35,452 bases of DNA from an uncultured Collinsella sp. (GCA_902495525.1 CABUXL010000018.1:1-35452), one strand, 5' to 3'. Numbered from the stretch's first letter, positions 15,835 through 23,773 are shown. The notes: a model not told the origin generated them from the letters alone. Numbers and translations: made by a program.

Positions 15835-18017
15835 TGTCTCAGACGGCGCAAGCAGTCGTTCAGAACCTTGTTGATCGCGCTGTCAAGCTGGGCGATCGTC
15901 AGCTCGCTGCCGACATCCGCGCCTTTGCGGCGCAGCGCCAGTTTGGGCTTGTATTTGAACACAACCGTCCAGAGCGACTTCGCCTTTATGGCAAACCTAT
16001 CATGGAGGGCGATGTCGTGCAGGTGCTTCCCGAGCGCGGTAAAAAAGAGGACTCTAGCTCCCAACTGCTATGGTTGGTAAATGCCGTTCGGGGGGGGGTT
16101 GCTGATCTAAAGCCATATCAATCGCCCTCATATGACGAAAACGAATGTGAGCCCCGCTCCGTTGCTGTCGACGATGTCGTGCCTGTTGCTGAATATGACC
16201 AGCCGATTTATGCTGGCCTCAAAGAGACTGGGCGTGTCGAGCGCGCTAGCGATAAGCCCTATCAAGTAGTCATTAACGGCGAAAACTACCATGCTCTTGA
16301 AACCTTGGCCTTTGCCTATGCAGGCAAAGTGGACTGCATATATATTGACCCACCCTATAACACTGGCGCCCGCGACTGGAAATACAACAACGATTACGTC
16401 GACGGCTCCGACGCCTATCGCCACTCCAAGTGGCTTGCCTTCATGGAGCGCCGCCTCAAGCTCGCCAAGCAGCTGCTCAACCCCAACGATTCCGTACTCA
16501 TCGTGACGATCGACGAGAAGGAGTACGCAAGGCTCGAGCTTCTTTTAGAGAGCGTTTTTCCCAACGCGACCGGTATCCAGACGGTTTCAATCACCATAAA
16601 CAAGAACGGGGTTGTCCGCGGCAACCAGTTCAAGAGAGCTGACGAGTACGCTGTCTTTTGCTTTTTTGGCACCGCCGCGCCGTGCCAAGTGGACCGCAGA
16701 CTCTATTCCGTTGAGTTCGGAGAACTTGAGGAAAAAGTGGCTGATGACGCGTCGAGCAGCCGCTCCCAACGTAAAGTACGTTGGGAGCGGCTGCTGAGGG
16801 GCGGTCCCAATGCCGCTCGCACCGCAAGGCCGAACCTCTTCTATCCCATCTATATCGATGAGGAGACCGCGACCATTAAGGAGCTCGGCGCTTCTCTCCC
16901 CCTTGAACAAGACTGGACAAAGATACCGACAAAAACGGGTCTCAGGGCAGTTTGGCCTATTAGGACCGATGGCCGAGAGGCGACTTGGAGGATCTCCCAG
17001 AATGCTCTACAGGCCAAGCTTGATCGCGGGTGCGCAAAAGTAGGTGAGTACAACAAAAAGAGTGATCGGTACTCCCTCCTTTACCTAGGAGATTCCCAAG
17101 AGGAGCGTCTCAAGAATGGAGAAATTAAACTCATCGGCAAGGCTGAGGATGGGTCCTTGCTTCTCGAAGAGCAGGGAGAGCGCTCTGCCATTCCAACAAC
17201 TGTTTGGAGTGGCACGCAGTTCTCTGCCGGTGAATACGGGAGCCGATATATCAAAAAGTTCATCGGCGATAGGCGCTTCACATTTCCAAAGTCCCTTTAT
17301 GCGACCGAGCTCTCAATCGCTTCCGTTGTTGCCGACAAGCCCGACGCCCTTGTAGTCGATTTCTTCTCAGGATCGGGCACCACGGCACATGCCGTCATGC
17401 GCTTGAACCATCAGGACGGCGGGCGCAGGCGCTCCATCAGCATAACGAATAACGAGGTCTCCGAGGACGAATCCAAAAAGCTCACCAAGCGCGGTCTTCG
17501 TCAGGGCGACCCCGAATGGGAGGCACTGGGCATCTGCCAGTACGTTACCAAACCTCGCGTCACGGCGGCCATCACGGGCAAGACGCCCGAGGGCGATTCC
17601 ATCAAGGGTGACTACAAGTTCACCGACGAGTTCCCCATGGCCGACGGCTTCGAGGAAAACGCCGTCTTCTTTGACCTCACCTACGAAGACCCAGACGCCG
17701 TCGAGCTGGGCGTGGCCTTCGAGGAGATTGCGCCCCTGCTCTGGCTGCGCGCTGGTTCGCGTGGCAGCATCATCAAGCACGAGCAGCCGGGCTTTGCCAT
17801 GGCCGACGCCTACGCCGTCCTTTTCGACTTTGCTTCGGTCGGCGCTTTCATAGACGCCGTCAAGCAGAATGCCAGCATAGGGTGCGCCTATGTGATCACG
17901 GACGACACGGCTCGATACGCCTCCGTCAAGGCACAACTGCCTGGGCTCGACGTCGTCCGCCTGTACGAGAACTACCTGCAATCGTTCAAGATTGCCGCCG
18001 AGGATGCGGTGAGGTAA
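15834..18017 (+). CDS. Type III-like restriction-modification methyltransferase (Mod)
   Basis: The product is 727 residues. Motif IV is DPPYNTG (D172-Y175) and motif I is DFFSGSGTTAHA (510-517 core); motif IV before motif I marks a beta-class DNA methyltransferase, which is typical of Mod subunits and usually makes N6-methyladenine. The 330 residues between them hold the target-recognition region, lower in GC than the C-terminal part, as expected from recognition-domain exchange. Residues 1-150 form an N-terminal domain with GLVFEHNRPERLRLYGKPIM. The gene overlaps the ribbon-helix-helix gene by one base and is two bases from res. A G9 run falls at codons 86-89 and a perfect hairpin at codons 308-321. 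Specificity cannot be predicted. Confidence 0.93.
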   Translation: MSQTAQAVVQNLVDRAVKLGDRQLAADIRAFAAQRQFGLVFEHNRPERLRLYGKPIMEGDVVQVLPERGKKEDSSSQLLWLVNAVRGGVADLKPYQSPSYDENECEPRSVAVDDVVPVAEYDQPIYAGLKETGRVERASDKPYQVVINGENYHALETLAFAYAGKVDCIYIDPPYNTGARDWKYNNDYVDGSDAYRHSKWLAFMERRLKLAKQLLNPNDSVLIVTIDEKEYARLELLLESVFPNATGIQTVSITINKNGVVRGNQFKRADEYAVFCFFGTAAPCQVDRRLYSVEFGELEEKVADDASSSRSQRKVRWERLLRGGPNAARTARPNLFYPIYIDEETATIKELGASLPLEQDWTKIPTKTGLRAVWPIRTDGREATWRISQNALQAKLDRGCAKVGEYNKKSDRYSLLYLGDSQEERLKNGEIKLIGKAEDGSLLLEEQGERSAIPTTVWSGTQFSAGEYGSRYIKKFIGDRRFTFPKSLYATELSIASVVADKPDALVVDFFSGSGTTAHAVMRLNHQDGGRRRSISITNNEVSEDESKKLTKRGLRQGDPEWEALGICQYVTKPRVTAAITGKTPEGDSIKGDYKFTDEFPMADGFEENAVFFDLTYEDPDAVELGVAFEEIAPLLWLRAGSRGSIIKHEQPGFAMADAYAVLFDFASVGAFIDAVKQNASIGCAYVITDDTARYASVKAQLPGLDVVRLYENYLQSFKIAAEDAVR
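16090..16098 (+). repeat. G9 homopolymer in mod, putative phase-variation tract
   Basis: Nine consecutive G encode part of Arg86-Gly-Gly-Val89. With eight G the frame runs into TAA four codons later; with ten G it meets TGA. Both slip products would end at about residue 90, before all catalytic motifs. The present length is in frame (ON). Confidence 0.7.
16755..16795 (+). repeat. Perfect 19-bp hairpin inside mod
   Basis: Bases 16755-16773 are exactly complementary to 16777-16795, with the 3-nt loop AAG. The arms begin AGCAGCCGCTCCCAACGTA. The repeat is translated in frame (SSRSQRKVRWERLL) within the target-recognition region. No T tract follows, so it is not a standard terminator. Confidence 0.85.
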
Positions 18018-18019
18018 AC

Positions 18020-20929
18020 ATGAGAGTCGAACTTAAGGATTTCCAAGCCGGTGCGGTCGCGACCCTGGCGAACAAGTTGCAGTCGATGCGCCGACGCTAC
18101 GAGCAGGACGGCGCGCTGTCCTCGATATGCCTCGCATCTCCCACGGGGTCGGGCAAAACGGTCATGTGCGCAGCGACGATCGAAGCGCTCTTCTTCGGAG
18201 ACGACGATCTGAGCCTCATGCCCGACGAGAATGCCGTCGTTCTTTGGCTCTCGGATTCCCCGAGCCTGAACGAGCAGACGAGCGTGCGTTTCTCAAACGT
18301 GGCGGACAAGCTAGCAGACAGCATCCTTGACAGGCGCCACCTGGTCACAATTACCAACGACTTCGGAGCCGCGCACGACATTCTCGAGCCGCGCCACGTC
18401 TATTTCCTCAGTAAGGACCTACTCAGTAAGAACGGCCTGCTCACCAAGGGTAGTGAGGCCAACTCCGGCCGCGTGTTCTGGGACATCCTTGACCGCACCA
18501 TCAGGGACCCGGAGCGTAACCTCTATCTGTTCATAGACGAGGCCCATCGCGGTCTGGGGGCCAATGCCTCGAGCGAGCGCGGCACCGCGACGATCTACGC
18601 CAGCCTCATTGATGGGCTCGACGGCCGTGCAGCGATGCCCATCGTCGTCGGGGTCTCTGCCACGCCGCAGAGGTTCGAGGCGGCCATGGACCAGCGCGCC
18701 GATCGCGTGCGTATGCCAAAGGTCGCTGTGACCCCTCGCGAGGTTCAGGAGTCAGGTCTGCTCAAGGACATCATCGAGTTGCGCGTGCCAGAGAAGGACG
18801 ACCCTGTCGAGCACCAGTACCTCACTATGGCGTGCGAGCGCTATGCCTTGGCCTGCCGCGAGTGGAGCGAGTACTGTGCCCGTGAGGGCGAGAGCCCCGT
18901 CAACCCGCTGCTGCTCATCCAAGCGGCGGACAACGTGAGCAGCTCGGCCCTGGCTGAGATGTGCGACCAGATCACGAGCCTGGTCCCCGGCCTTTCCGAG
19001 GCGATGTCGTTCGCCAACGTCTTCGGCGAGCATAAGGACATCGCGGCGGGAAAATACCTCATTCCCTATGTCGAACCCGAGTTCGTTCAGGACGCCTCGC
19101 GCATTCGCGTGCTCTTTGCCAAGGAGGCTGTCTCCAACGGATGGGACTGCCCGCGAGCGGAGGTCATCTTCTCGCAGCGCAGGCGTTCGGACTCGACCTA
19201 TATCGCACAGCTCGTGGGGCGTATGGTGCGCACCCCACTTGCGCGGCGCATCGAATCCGATGACCTTTTGAATTCCGTCGCCTGCTACCTGCCCCAGTTC
19301 AATCCCGAGAGCACTCAGGACGTGGTTGACTACCTCATGGGCCGCAAGGACGACATGGGCGAGAGCTCCATCGGCAAGCAGAACATCGTTCTCAACCCCG
19401 TGACCATCACGGCGGCTGCGCCCAAGTCCGAAGCCGACTACCAACAGGAGCTCAAGGCGTACGAGGAGAACGAGAAGGCCATTGAGACAGCGCGGCGGGC
19501 ACAGCCCGGCTATCAGGCGCCGCTTGCCGGCATCGCGATTCAGGAGCCGTTGGACATGCAGGGAACGCAGCCCTCGCTTGCCTCGGGGGTCAACCCCGTC
19601 GACGTTCCGGCGCCAGAAGCGGAGCCGGCGCCTCAGCCCGCAACGGGCAACGACGTTGCAGCGTCTGCCCCGCAGCAACCTGCGACACCTGAGCCAAGTT
19701 CCGCACAGACCGAGCCGACCCAGCCCGTCTCGGTCGTAATACCCGTGCCCATGGCAAAGCCCAAGCCGCCCACCAAGCGCGAGCAGTCTTTCACGCATCA
19801 GGAGTGGCAGGGCATCCGCACAGCCTTCGATTCCATCCCCGTGCAGCGCATTCCGAAGAAGGCCAGGAACGAATTCCAGAGCCTGGTTAAGACGGCGACT
19901 CTGCTTGTCGAGACTGGCCTCGATGTCAATGCCGCGGCCGACGTGAAAAAACAGTTCGTCCAGAAGCTCAAGGGATACATCGTTGCTAACGAGGACGAGT
20001 ACCGCGAAGCCAAACACGACGTAGAGGTTGCCGAGACCGTCAAGATCACGCTCGACAAGCTCAACGAGACCGAGGACCAGGAGCAGGAGGAGGCCCGCAC
20101 GGACGCCGAGGGCCTCAGAAAGGCCGCCCGCGACGCCGACATGCATTTCACTAAGGAGTTTGCGAATGAGTATCGTCGCGCCAACTTCAAGGAGCTTGGG
20201 CGGCCCGAGTGCGACCTGCGCCTTGCCGCAGCGGTGCGCACGCAGGTCATCGTTGATGCGCTCGAGGGCTGGGCGGCTCAATGTCGAAAGGAATACTTCG
20301 ATAAGGTCGATGGATCTGGCGATTATGACTACCTTAACGACGCGGCAAAGCAGCGCTACGACGAGCTGGCCCGTGAAACCGAGGGCAAGCGCCTCACAAA
20401 GATAGAGTGGCCCACGTCTGCCAGCACGTCGGACGACTTCGCTAAGTATCCGTGCCATATCGTGCAGAAAGAGGACGGCCTCTGCCCGCTCGACCTGAAC
20501 CCGGCGGAAGACTATATCGTTAGGAACGAATTGGCAAAGAATCGCACGGTTGCCTTCTATCGCAATCCGTCGGGCAGCATGTCTGCCAAGGCGTTTTCGA
20601 TCCCGTACATGTCTTCGGTGGGGCGTAAGGCCCTGCATCCAGACTTCCTCTTCTTCGTGAAGGATGCAGCGGGCGTCATCAGGCCGTCCATCGTTGACCC
20701 TCATGGCGAGTTCCTCGGCGACACGCTAGCAAAGCTTAGGGGCTATGTGACCTATCTGCGCGATTATCCCGATGTGTTCAAACAGGTACTCTTCGTCGGG
20801 GATATGGGCGAGGGCGTGTACAAGGTGCTCAACCTCTTGCGATCCGATGTGCAGGATGCCGTGATGGGCTACAGCGATGTCGACTGTAAGGCGCTCTTCT
20901 ACGGCTCCTTCGCAAACGACTATCACTAG
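18020..20929 (+). CDS. Type III-like restriction subunit Res, DEAH helicase with C-terminal nuclease-like domain
   Basis: The product is 969 residues. Superfamily 2 helicase motifs are clear: PTGSGKT at 41-47, DEAH at 173-176, GVSATP near 215, and motif VI QLVGRMVRTP from 397. A Pro/Ala/Gln-rich linker spans about 500-590, followed by an extended charged coiled-coil region. The C-terminus has HPDFLFF (873-879) and SIVDPHGEFLGDTLAKLRGY (from 891), which aligns in position with the PD-(D/E)xK endonuclease of Res proteins but carries D893-P-H895 instead of a (D/E)xK triad. The start at 18020 is 2 bases after mod. Res would translocate and cut unmodified DNA together with Mod. Cleavage is uncertain because of the altered motif. 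Confidence 0.9.
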   Translation: MRVELKDFQAGAVATLANKLQSMRRRYEQDGALSSICLASPTGSGKTVMCAATIEALFFGDDDLSLMPDENAVVLWLSDSPSLNEQTSVRFSNVADKLADSILDRRHLVTITNDFGAAHDILEPRHVYFLSKDLLSKNGLLTKGSEANSGRVFWDILDRTIRDPERNLYLFIDEAHRGLGANASSERGTATIYASLIDGLDGRAAMPIVVGVSATPQRFEAAMDQRADRVRMPKVAVTPREVQESGLLKDIIELRVPEKDDPVEHQYLTMACERYALACREWSEYCAREGESPVNPLLLIQAADNVSSSALAEMCDQITSLVPGLSEAMSFANVFGEHKDIAAGKYLIPYVEPEFVQDASRIRVLFAKEAVSNGWDCPRAEVIFSQRRRSDSTYIAQLVGRMVRTPLARRIESDDLLNSVACYLPQFNPESTQDVVDYLMGRKDDMGESSIGKQNIVLNPVTITAAAPKSEADYQQELKAYEENEKAIETARRAQPGYQAPLAGIAIQEPLDMQGTQPSLASGVNPVDVPAPEAEPAPQPATGNDVAASAPQQPATPEPSSAQTEPTQPVSVVIPVPMAKPKPPTKREQSFTHQEWQGIRTAFDSIPVQRIPKKARNEFQSLVKTATLLVETGLDVNAAADVKKQFVQKLKGYIVANEDEYREAKHDVEVAETVKITLDKLNETEDQEQEEARTDAEGLRKAARDADMHFTKEFANEYRRANFKELGRPECDLRLAAAVRTQVIVDALEGWAAQCRKEYFDKVDGSGDYDYLNDAAKQRYDELARETEGKRLTKIEWPTSASTSDDFAKYPCHIVQKEDGLCPLDLNPAEDYIVRNELAKNRTVAFYRNPSGSMSAKAFSIPYMSSVGRKALHPDFLFFVKDAAGVIRPSIVDPHGEFLGDTLAKLRGYVTYLRDYPDVFKQVLFVGDMGEGVYKVLNLLRSDVQDAVMGYSDVDCKALFYGSFANDYH

Positions 20930-20996
20930 GATTGTCGGGATTTGCCCGGCGGGCGTCTCGGATCATATACCAGAACCGAATTAGTAAGGCTCGCTA

Positions 20997-21030
20997 AGGC
21001 GGCCGTCCGTTAGGGGCGGCCGCCTCTCTT
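20997..21030 (+). terminator. Probable terminator of the RM operon
   Basis: AGGCGGCCG (20997-21005) pairs with CGGCCGCCT (21017-21025), followed by CTCTT. The stem is strong but the T tract is weak. It lies 68 bases after res. Confidence 0.6.
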
Positions 21031-21120
21031 CAGTCTTGACCAATGATTTCAAGCGTTTCGGTGGCATTCGCCGGTCATGACCTCGTATCCGCTACGTGGG
21101 TGGCACCTCCGCTACGCCGC

Positions 21121-21275
21121 GTCAAGGGGCCCATGAGACCCCGCACAAACCTCCGCTTCGCTCCGGTTGGTGGAGGTCGTCATGGACTCCCTTGACCCGT
21201 CTTCGCTCCGGTGCGGCTTTGCAGGGAGCAAAGCCGACGACGACGCGCGGCGTCGCCATTCGGCTTTGCCCGCAA
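21121..21275 (+). other. Highly structured non-coding stretch
   Basis: A nested imperfect hairpin spans 21121-21196: GTCAAGGG pairs with CCCTTGAC (21189-21196), CATGA with TCATG, and ACCTCC (21149-21154) with GGAGGT (21172-21177). A second perfect hairpin follows: CGGCTTTGC (21214-21222) with GCAAAGCCG (21228-21236), 5-nt loop. CGGCTTTGC recurs at 21261-21269. No gene is supported between 20930 and 21318. It could be a structured leader, a small RNA, or a transfer or replication site of the element. Confidence 0.45.
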
Positions 21276-21318
21276 GGGCGAGATGTTCAGGGCAGCGTGC
21301 CCGGAAACGGAGGAAGAC

Positions 21319-21618
21319 ATGCAGGAGCTGATGACGAGGGAGATTGCGGAGGGGCTGCCGAGGCTCTATGAGCAAGACGGTGCGGAAGACCCCACGGTAT
21401 ACGTCCACTACTTCTCGTGCGTGAACGGATGGGACTGGTGGCTGCTCGAGTTCGATGGGACGGACGAGGCGTTCGGCCTCGTCGAGGGCTATGACGACGA
21501 GCTCGGCTACTTCAGCATCAAGGAGATGGAGGAGCTGAACCGCCAAATGGGGTTCGCCGCCGTCGAGCGCGACGAGCACTTCGAGCCGAAGCCGCTTAGC
21601 GCCGTCAGAGGGAGGTAG
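21319..21618 (+). CDS. DUF2958 domain protein
   Basis: The 99-residue protein matches the DUF2958 pattern along its length: LPRLYEQDGAEDPTVYVHYF, then WDWWLLEFDGTDEAFGLVEG, then ELGYFSIKEMEELNRQMGF and the terminal ERDEHFEPKPLS. Members are small cytoplasmic proteins of unknown function commonly found on plasmids and integrative elements. The ATG at 21319 has GGAGGA five bases upstream; the frame is open further upstream without a better start. It is followed after 4 bases by an unknown gene, with which it forms a small operon. Confidence 0.85.
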   Translation: MQELMTREIAEGLPRLYEQDGAEDPTVYVHYFSCVNGWDWWLLEFDGTDEAFGLVEGYDDELGYFSIKEMEELNRQMGFAAVERDEHFEPKPLSAVRGR

Positions 21619-21622
21619 CTTC

Positions 21623-21916
21623 ATGGAGATGGACGAGTTTGACGCCGTGGGCAGATTCGGCAAGTCCCCGGGCGGAGCCGTCGGGCTGACTGTCGTCGTC
21701 GAGTTTGAGTCGGGCGGCGAGGGCGGGGCGTTCGAGGTGGGTGCTGCTCCGGAGGGGTCGACCGAACTCGAGCGACTCGTCTCGGACGCACGCGACGAGG
21801 CCGACGCCTTGGTGGAGGACGGGGGCGGATGGACTGCCGTCCGCATCGGATTCGGCGACGTGGAGAGCATTGACTGCGAGAGCGGCCGGACCGTGTACGT
21901 TGCCGGAGAGGGGTGA
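21623..21916 (+). CDS. Uncharacterised acidic 97-residue protein
   Basis: The protein starts at an ATG 4 bases after the DUF2958 gene, with GAGGTAG as ribosome site. It is strongly acidic (many Glu, Asp) and looks like a compact beta-rich domain: VGLTVVVEFESGG, FEVGAAPEG, then a helix STELERLVSDARDEADALVED and a final WTAVRIGFGDVESIDCESGRTVYVA. No motif, signal or membrane segment is visible. I do not recognise it. Acidic charge and company with a DUF2958 gene on a mobile element would fit a DNA-mimic or accessory protein, but that is speculation. Confidence 0.65.
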   Translation: MEMDEFDAVGRFGKSPGGAVGLTVVVEFESGGEGGAFEVGAAPEGSTELERLVSDARDEADALVEDGGGWTAVRIGFGDVESIDCESGRTVYVAGEG

Positions 21917-21931
21917 GGCGCATACGGAGAA

Positions 21932-22025
21932 CGCGGGCATGCCATCGGCGTGCCCGCGCCAGCTTTTCCGGGGATGCCTCGCGCCATCCCCGAACCCCTG
22001 CGCGCCAAGGGGCGCTGCCCCTTGG
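21932..22025 (+). terminator. Terminator followed by two perfect hairpins
   Basis: CGCGGGCA (21932-21939) pairs with TGCCCGCG (21951-21958) before CTTTT, a terminator for the DUF2958 operon. Two further perfect hairpins follow: GGGGATG/CATCCCC (21970-21976, 21985-21991) and CCAAGGGG/CCCCTTGG (22005-22012, 22018-22025). The rest to 22142 shows no gene. Confidence 0.6.
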
Positions 22026-22142
22026 AACCTTGGCTAAGGTGGCTCGGGGGATATGGAGGATACCGGAGCGCATGCGTCCGGCGGTATCAATAGGACTCAA
22101 CCTGATGCTTGACCGCTACGGCCTAGAATTCAGTGGCTTCCG

Positions 22143-22838
22143 CTACTTCGTGGCTCCGCAACCCGAGCACTTATACCCGGTGGTCACGGTCTCGTCCCAT
22201 GCCGCGCTCACCTGTACCTGTTCGTCGTAGGCAGCCTGCACTGTACGAGACTCTTCGTGGCAAGAACCGCAGTTGCCACCGTTGAGTAGCGAGTTCTTAA
22301 TATGAGCCGCTTCGTTCCCAGTGATATCCGCCCCACAGTTGTTGCAAATGCTGACATACTTTACAACTGCGTCATGGTGGACGGTCCTGTACTGCGCGTC
22401 ATGATGGACGGTCTTGGTTTGGACTACCCAGTTGTGCTGGTGGGAGGCAGTTTCCTGTGCGGAGGGGTTTCCCGACTCTGGTTTGCCGGAGCTCTTTCCA
22501 TTCTCGCCTGACGACGGGACGTCCGAGCCATTACCCGTCGTTCTCCTCTCGTTCGCAGTGGTTTCTTCAGGCTGGGCGTCTTCCGCCGTCGGTCCTGAGG
22601 CTTCGTCTGTCCCGTCTCGCGCGACGGAGCTCGTCTCGTTTTCTTCTTCGGTTGCTCCCGCGGCTTCTCGCTGCGTTGTCGCAGCCGAATTGCCTTCGTC
22701 TTTATTTCCCGTGGGCATGGCGTGCGGCCAGGCGAGGGCGAGGAACGCGGCGAGCAGGACGGCTGCTGTCGCTATTGCTGTCCTCTTTGGCTTTGCTCGC
22801 GTGAGGATCGTCGTCATGAGGTGTCTGTTCTCGCCCAC
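22143..22838 (-). CDS. Secreted or membrane-anchored zinc-ribbon protein
   Basis: An N-terminal hydrophobic helix (AIATAAVLLAAFLALAWP) after a KPKR positive stretch is a signal or anchor. A 100-residue disordered region rich in Glu, Thr, Ser and Gly follows. The C-terminal domain has HQHNWVVQTKTVHHDAQY, a repeated VHHDA, ICNNCG, NCGSCH and a terminal YKCSGCGATK, a probable zinc-binding unit seen in many surface proteins of gut Actinobacteria and Firmicutes. The start is uncertain: GTG 22838 has a TGGAG site with good spacing and is chosen; ATG 22868 would overlap the upstream gene by 11 bases, and ATG 22817 lacks a site. It is translationally coupled to the lipoprotein gene upstream. Function is unknown. 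Confidence 0.75.
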   Translation of the reverse strand: MGENRHLMTTILTRAKPKRTAIATAAVLLAAFLALAWPHAMPTGNKDEGNSAATTQREAAGATEEENETSSVARDGTDEASGPTAEDAQPEETTANERRTTGNGSDVPSSGENGKSSGKPESGNPSAQETASHQHNWVVQTKTVHHDAQYRTVHHDAVVKYVSICNNCGADITGNEAAHIKNSLLNGGNCGSCHEESRTVQAAYDEQVQVSAAWDETVTTGYKCSGCGATK

Positions 22839-22857
22839 TTTGGTGTCTCCATCGTGC

Positions 22858-23652
22858 CTATTTTCCATTGGCGAACGTCACCGCGCTCCACTCGGAGGAA
22901 AGGGTTAGCGTGAGGGAGCCCCTGCGGTCGGACAGCTTAAAGTCTGTCGCCTCGCCCCCGACGGTCATCGTCCCCTCGTAGATCAAGGGTCGCGGCGACG
23001 ATCCGTCCGAGCTCACCCACTGGGAGGTCACGCCGAGCTCGTACTCGCCAGAATGGTCCGAGGCGAGCCACGAGCTCTCGCGCGGGGCATCGGTGTAAGA
23101 GCCCTTCCTTTGGTACTCGCCCTTCGTGAACGCAAGCGAGCCGTCGTCGAACGAGAGCGTCTCTGCGACGGTTTGGGTCGAGGGCGGGTTCTTCACCGAC
23201 CAGGTGGCACTCTCCAGCGTGGCTCTCACCCTATCGGGCGTGGCCGCCGTGTACTCGTCGTAGTAGGACTGCGCCGCGGACTCGTCCACGAAGTACCTCT
23301 CGCCGTAGCCCTCGGACCCCGAGGGCACGTAGCTCCCGTCGTCCTGCCTTACGAGCGTGACGGTGCCGAGCTGCGATGAGGACAGGACCACATCGTCGCC
23401 TTCGGCTTTCCAGTCGCCGCTGAGCTCGGTGGAGCCGACGTAGTGCCATGTGTCGTCGTCGAACTTGATCGTCGACGCGGATCCGGGCTTGTTCACGCAC
23501 ACCTTGCCAAGGGCCACGCTGCCGCAAACCGAGTAGTAGTAGAGGGTCTTGCCGCTGATGCCGCTCTTGCCGCACCCGGCGAGCCCGAGCGAGCCCATGA
23601 CGGCGAGGGACCCCGCTGCGAGAAACGCCCTCCTAGAGATTTCAATGTTCAT
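22858..23652 (-). CDS. Tat-exported lipoprotein of unknown function
   Basis: The 264-residue protein begins MNIEISRRAFLAAGSL, a twin-arginine motif, followed by a hydrophobic stretch and the lipobox LAGC (Cys27), so it should be exported folded and anchored outside the membrane. The mature part is beta-rich with many aromatic and Asp/Ser residues, for example KFDDDTWHYVGS, LSFDDGSLAFTKGEY and LTLTLSSEWSAV, a pattern common in coriobacterial lipoproteins that lack a named domain. GGGAGGA lies ahead of the ATG. It is cotranscribed with the zinc-ribbon gene and divergent from an XRE regulator, which may control it through the shared promoter region. Confidence 0.82.
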   Translation of the reverse strand: MNIEISRRAFLAAGSLAVMGSLGLAGCGKSGISGKTLYYYSVCGSVALGKVCVNKPGSASTIKFDDDTWHYVGSTELSGDWKAEGDDVVLSSSQLGTVTLVRQDDGSYVPSGSEGYGERYFVDESAAQSYYDEYTAATPDRVRATLESATWSVKNPPSTQTVAETLSFDDGSLAFTKGEYQRKGSYTDAPRESSWLASDHSGEYELGVTSQWVSSDGSSPRPLIYEGTMTVGGEATDFKLSDRRGSLTLTLSSEWSAVTFANGK

Positions 23653-23689
23653 CGTGCTTCCTCCCAGATTGAAATCCTCTGATTCCCGT

Positions 23690-23732
23690 ATTGTATTTCA
23701 AATTGTCACTTATATAGGTGTGACTTATATAG
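23690..23732 (+). promoter_or_regulatory. Divergent promoter region with direct repeats
   Basis: TTGTCA (23703-23708), a 17-base spacer and TATATA (23726-23731) form a good sigma-70 promoter for the XRE gene. TGTCACTTATATAG (23704-23717) and TGTGACTTATATAG (23719-23732) are direct repeats 15 bases apart over this promoter, probable regulator sites. TACAAT on the minus strand (23690-23695) may be the -10 of the lipoprotein gene. Confidence 0.65.
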
Positions 23733-23773
23733 AACAGGGCCGAATCATTGACACCGACGGTAAGGAGGTGCCA

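Noticed and set aside
16755..16795. Hairpin in mod as transcription terminator or invertible switch
   Set aside because: No T tract follows, and with a 3-base loop inversion would change almost nothing. It is kept as an unexplained structure instead.
18752..20704. Minus-strand open frame of 650 codons opposite res
   Set aside because: It is antisense to the Res helicase with intact motifs; its composition is Leu/Arg/Gly-rich shadow and it has no recognisable domain.
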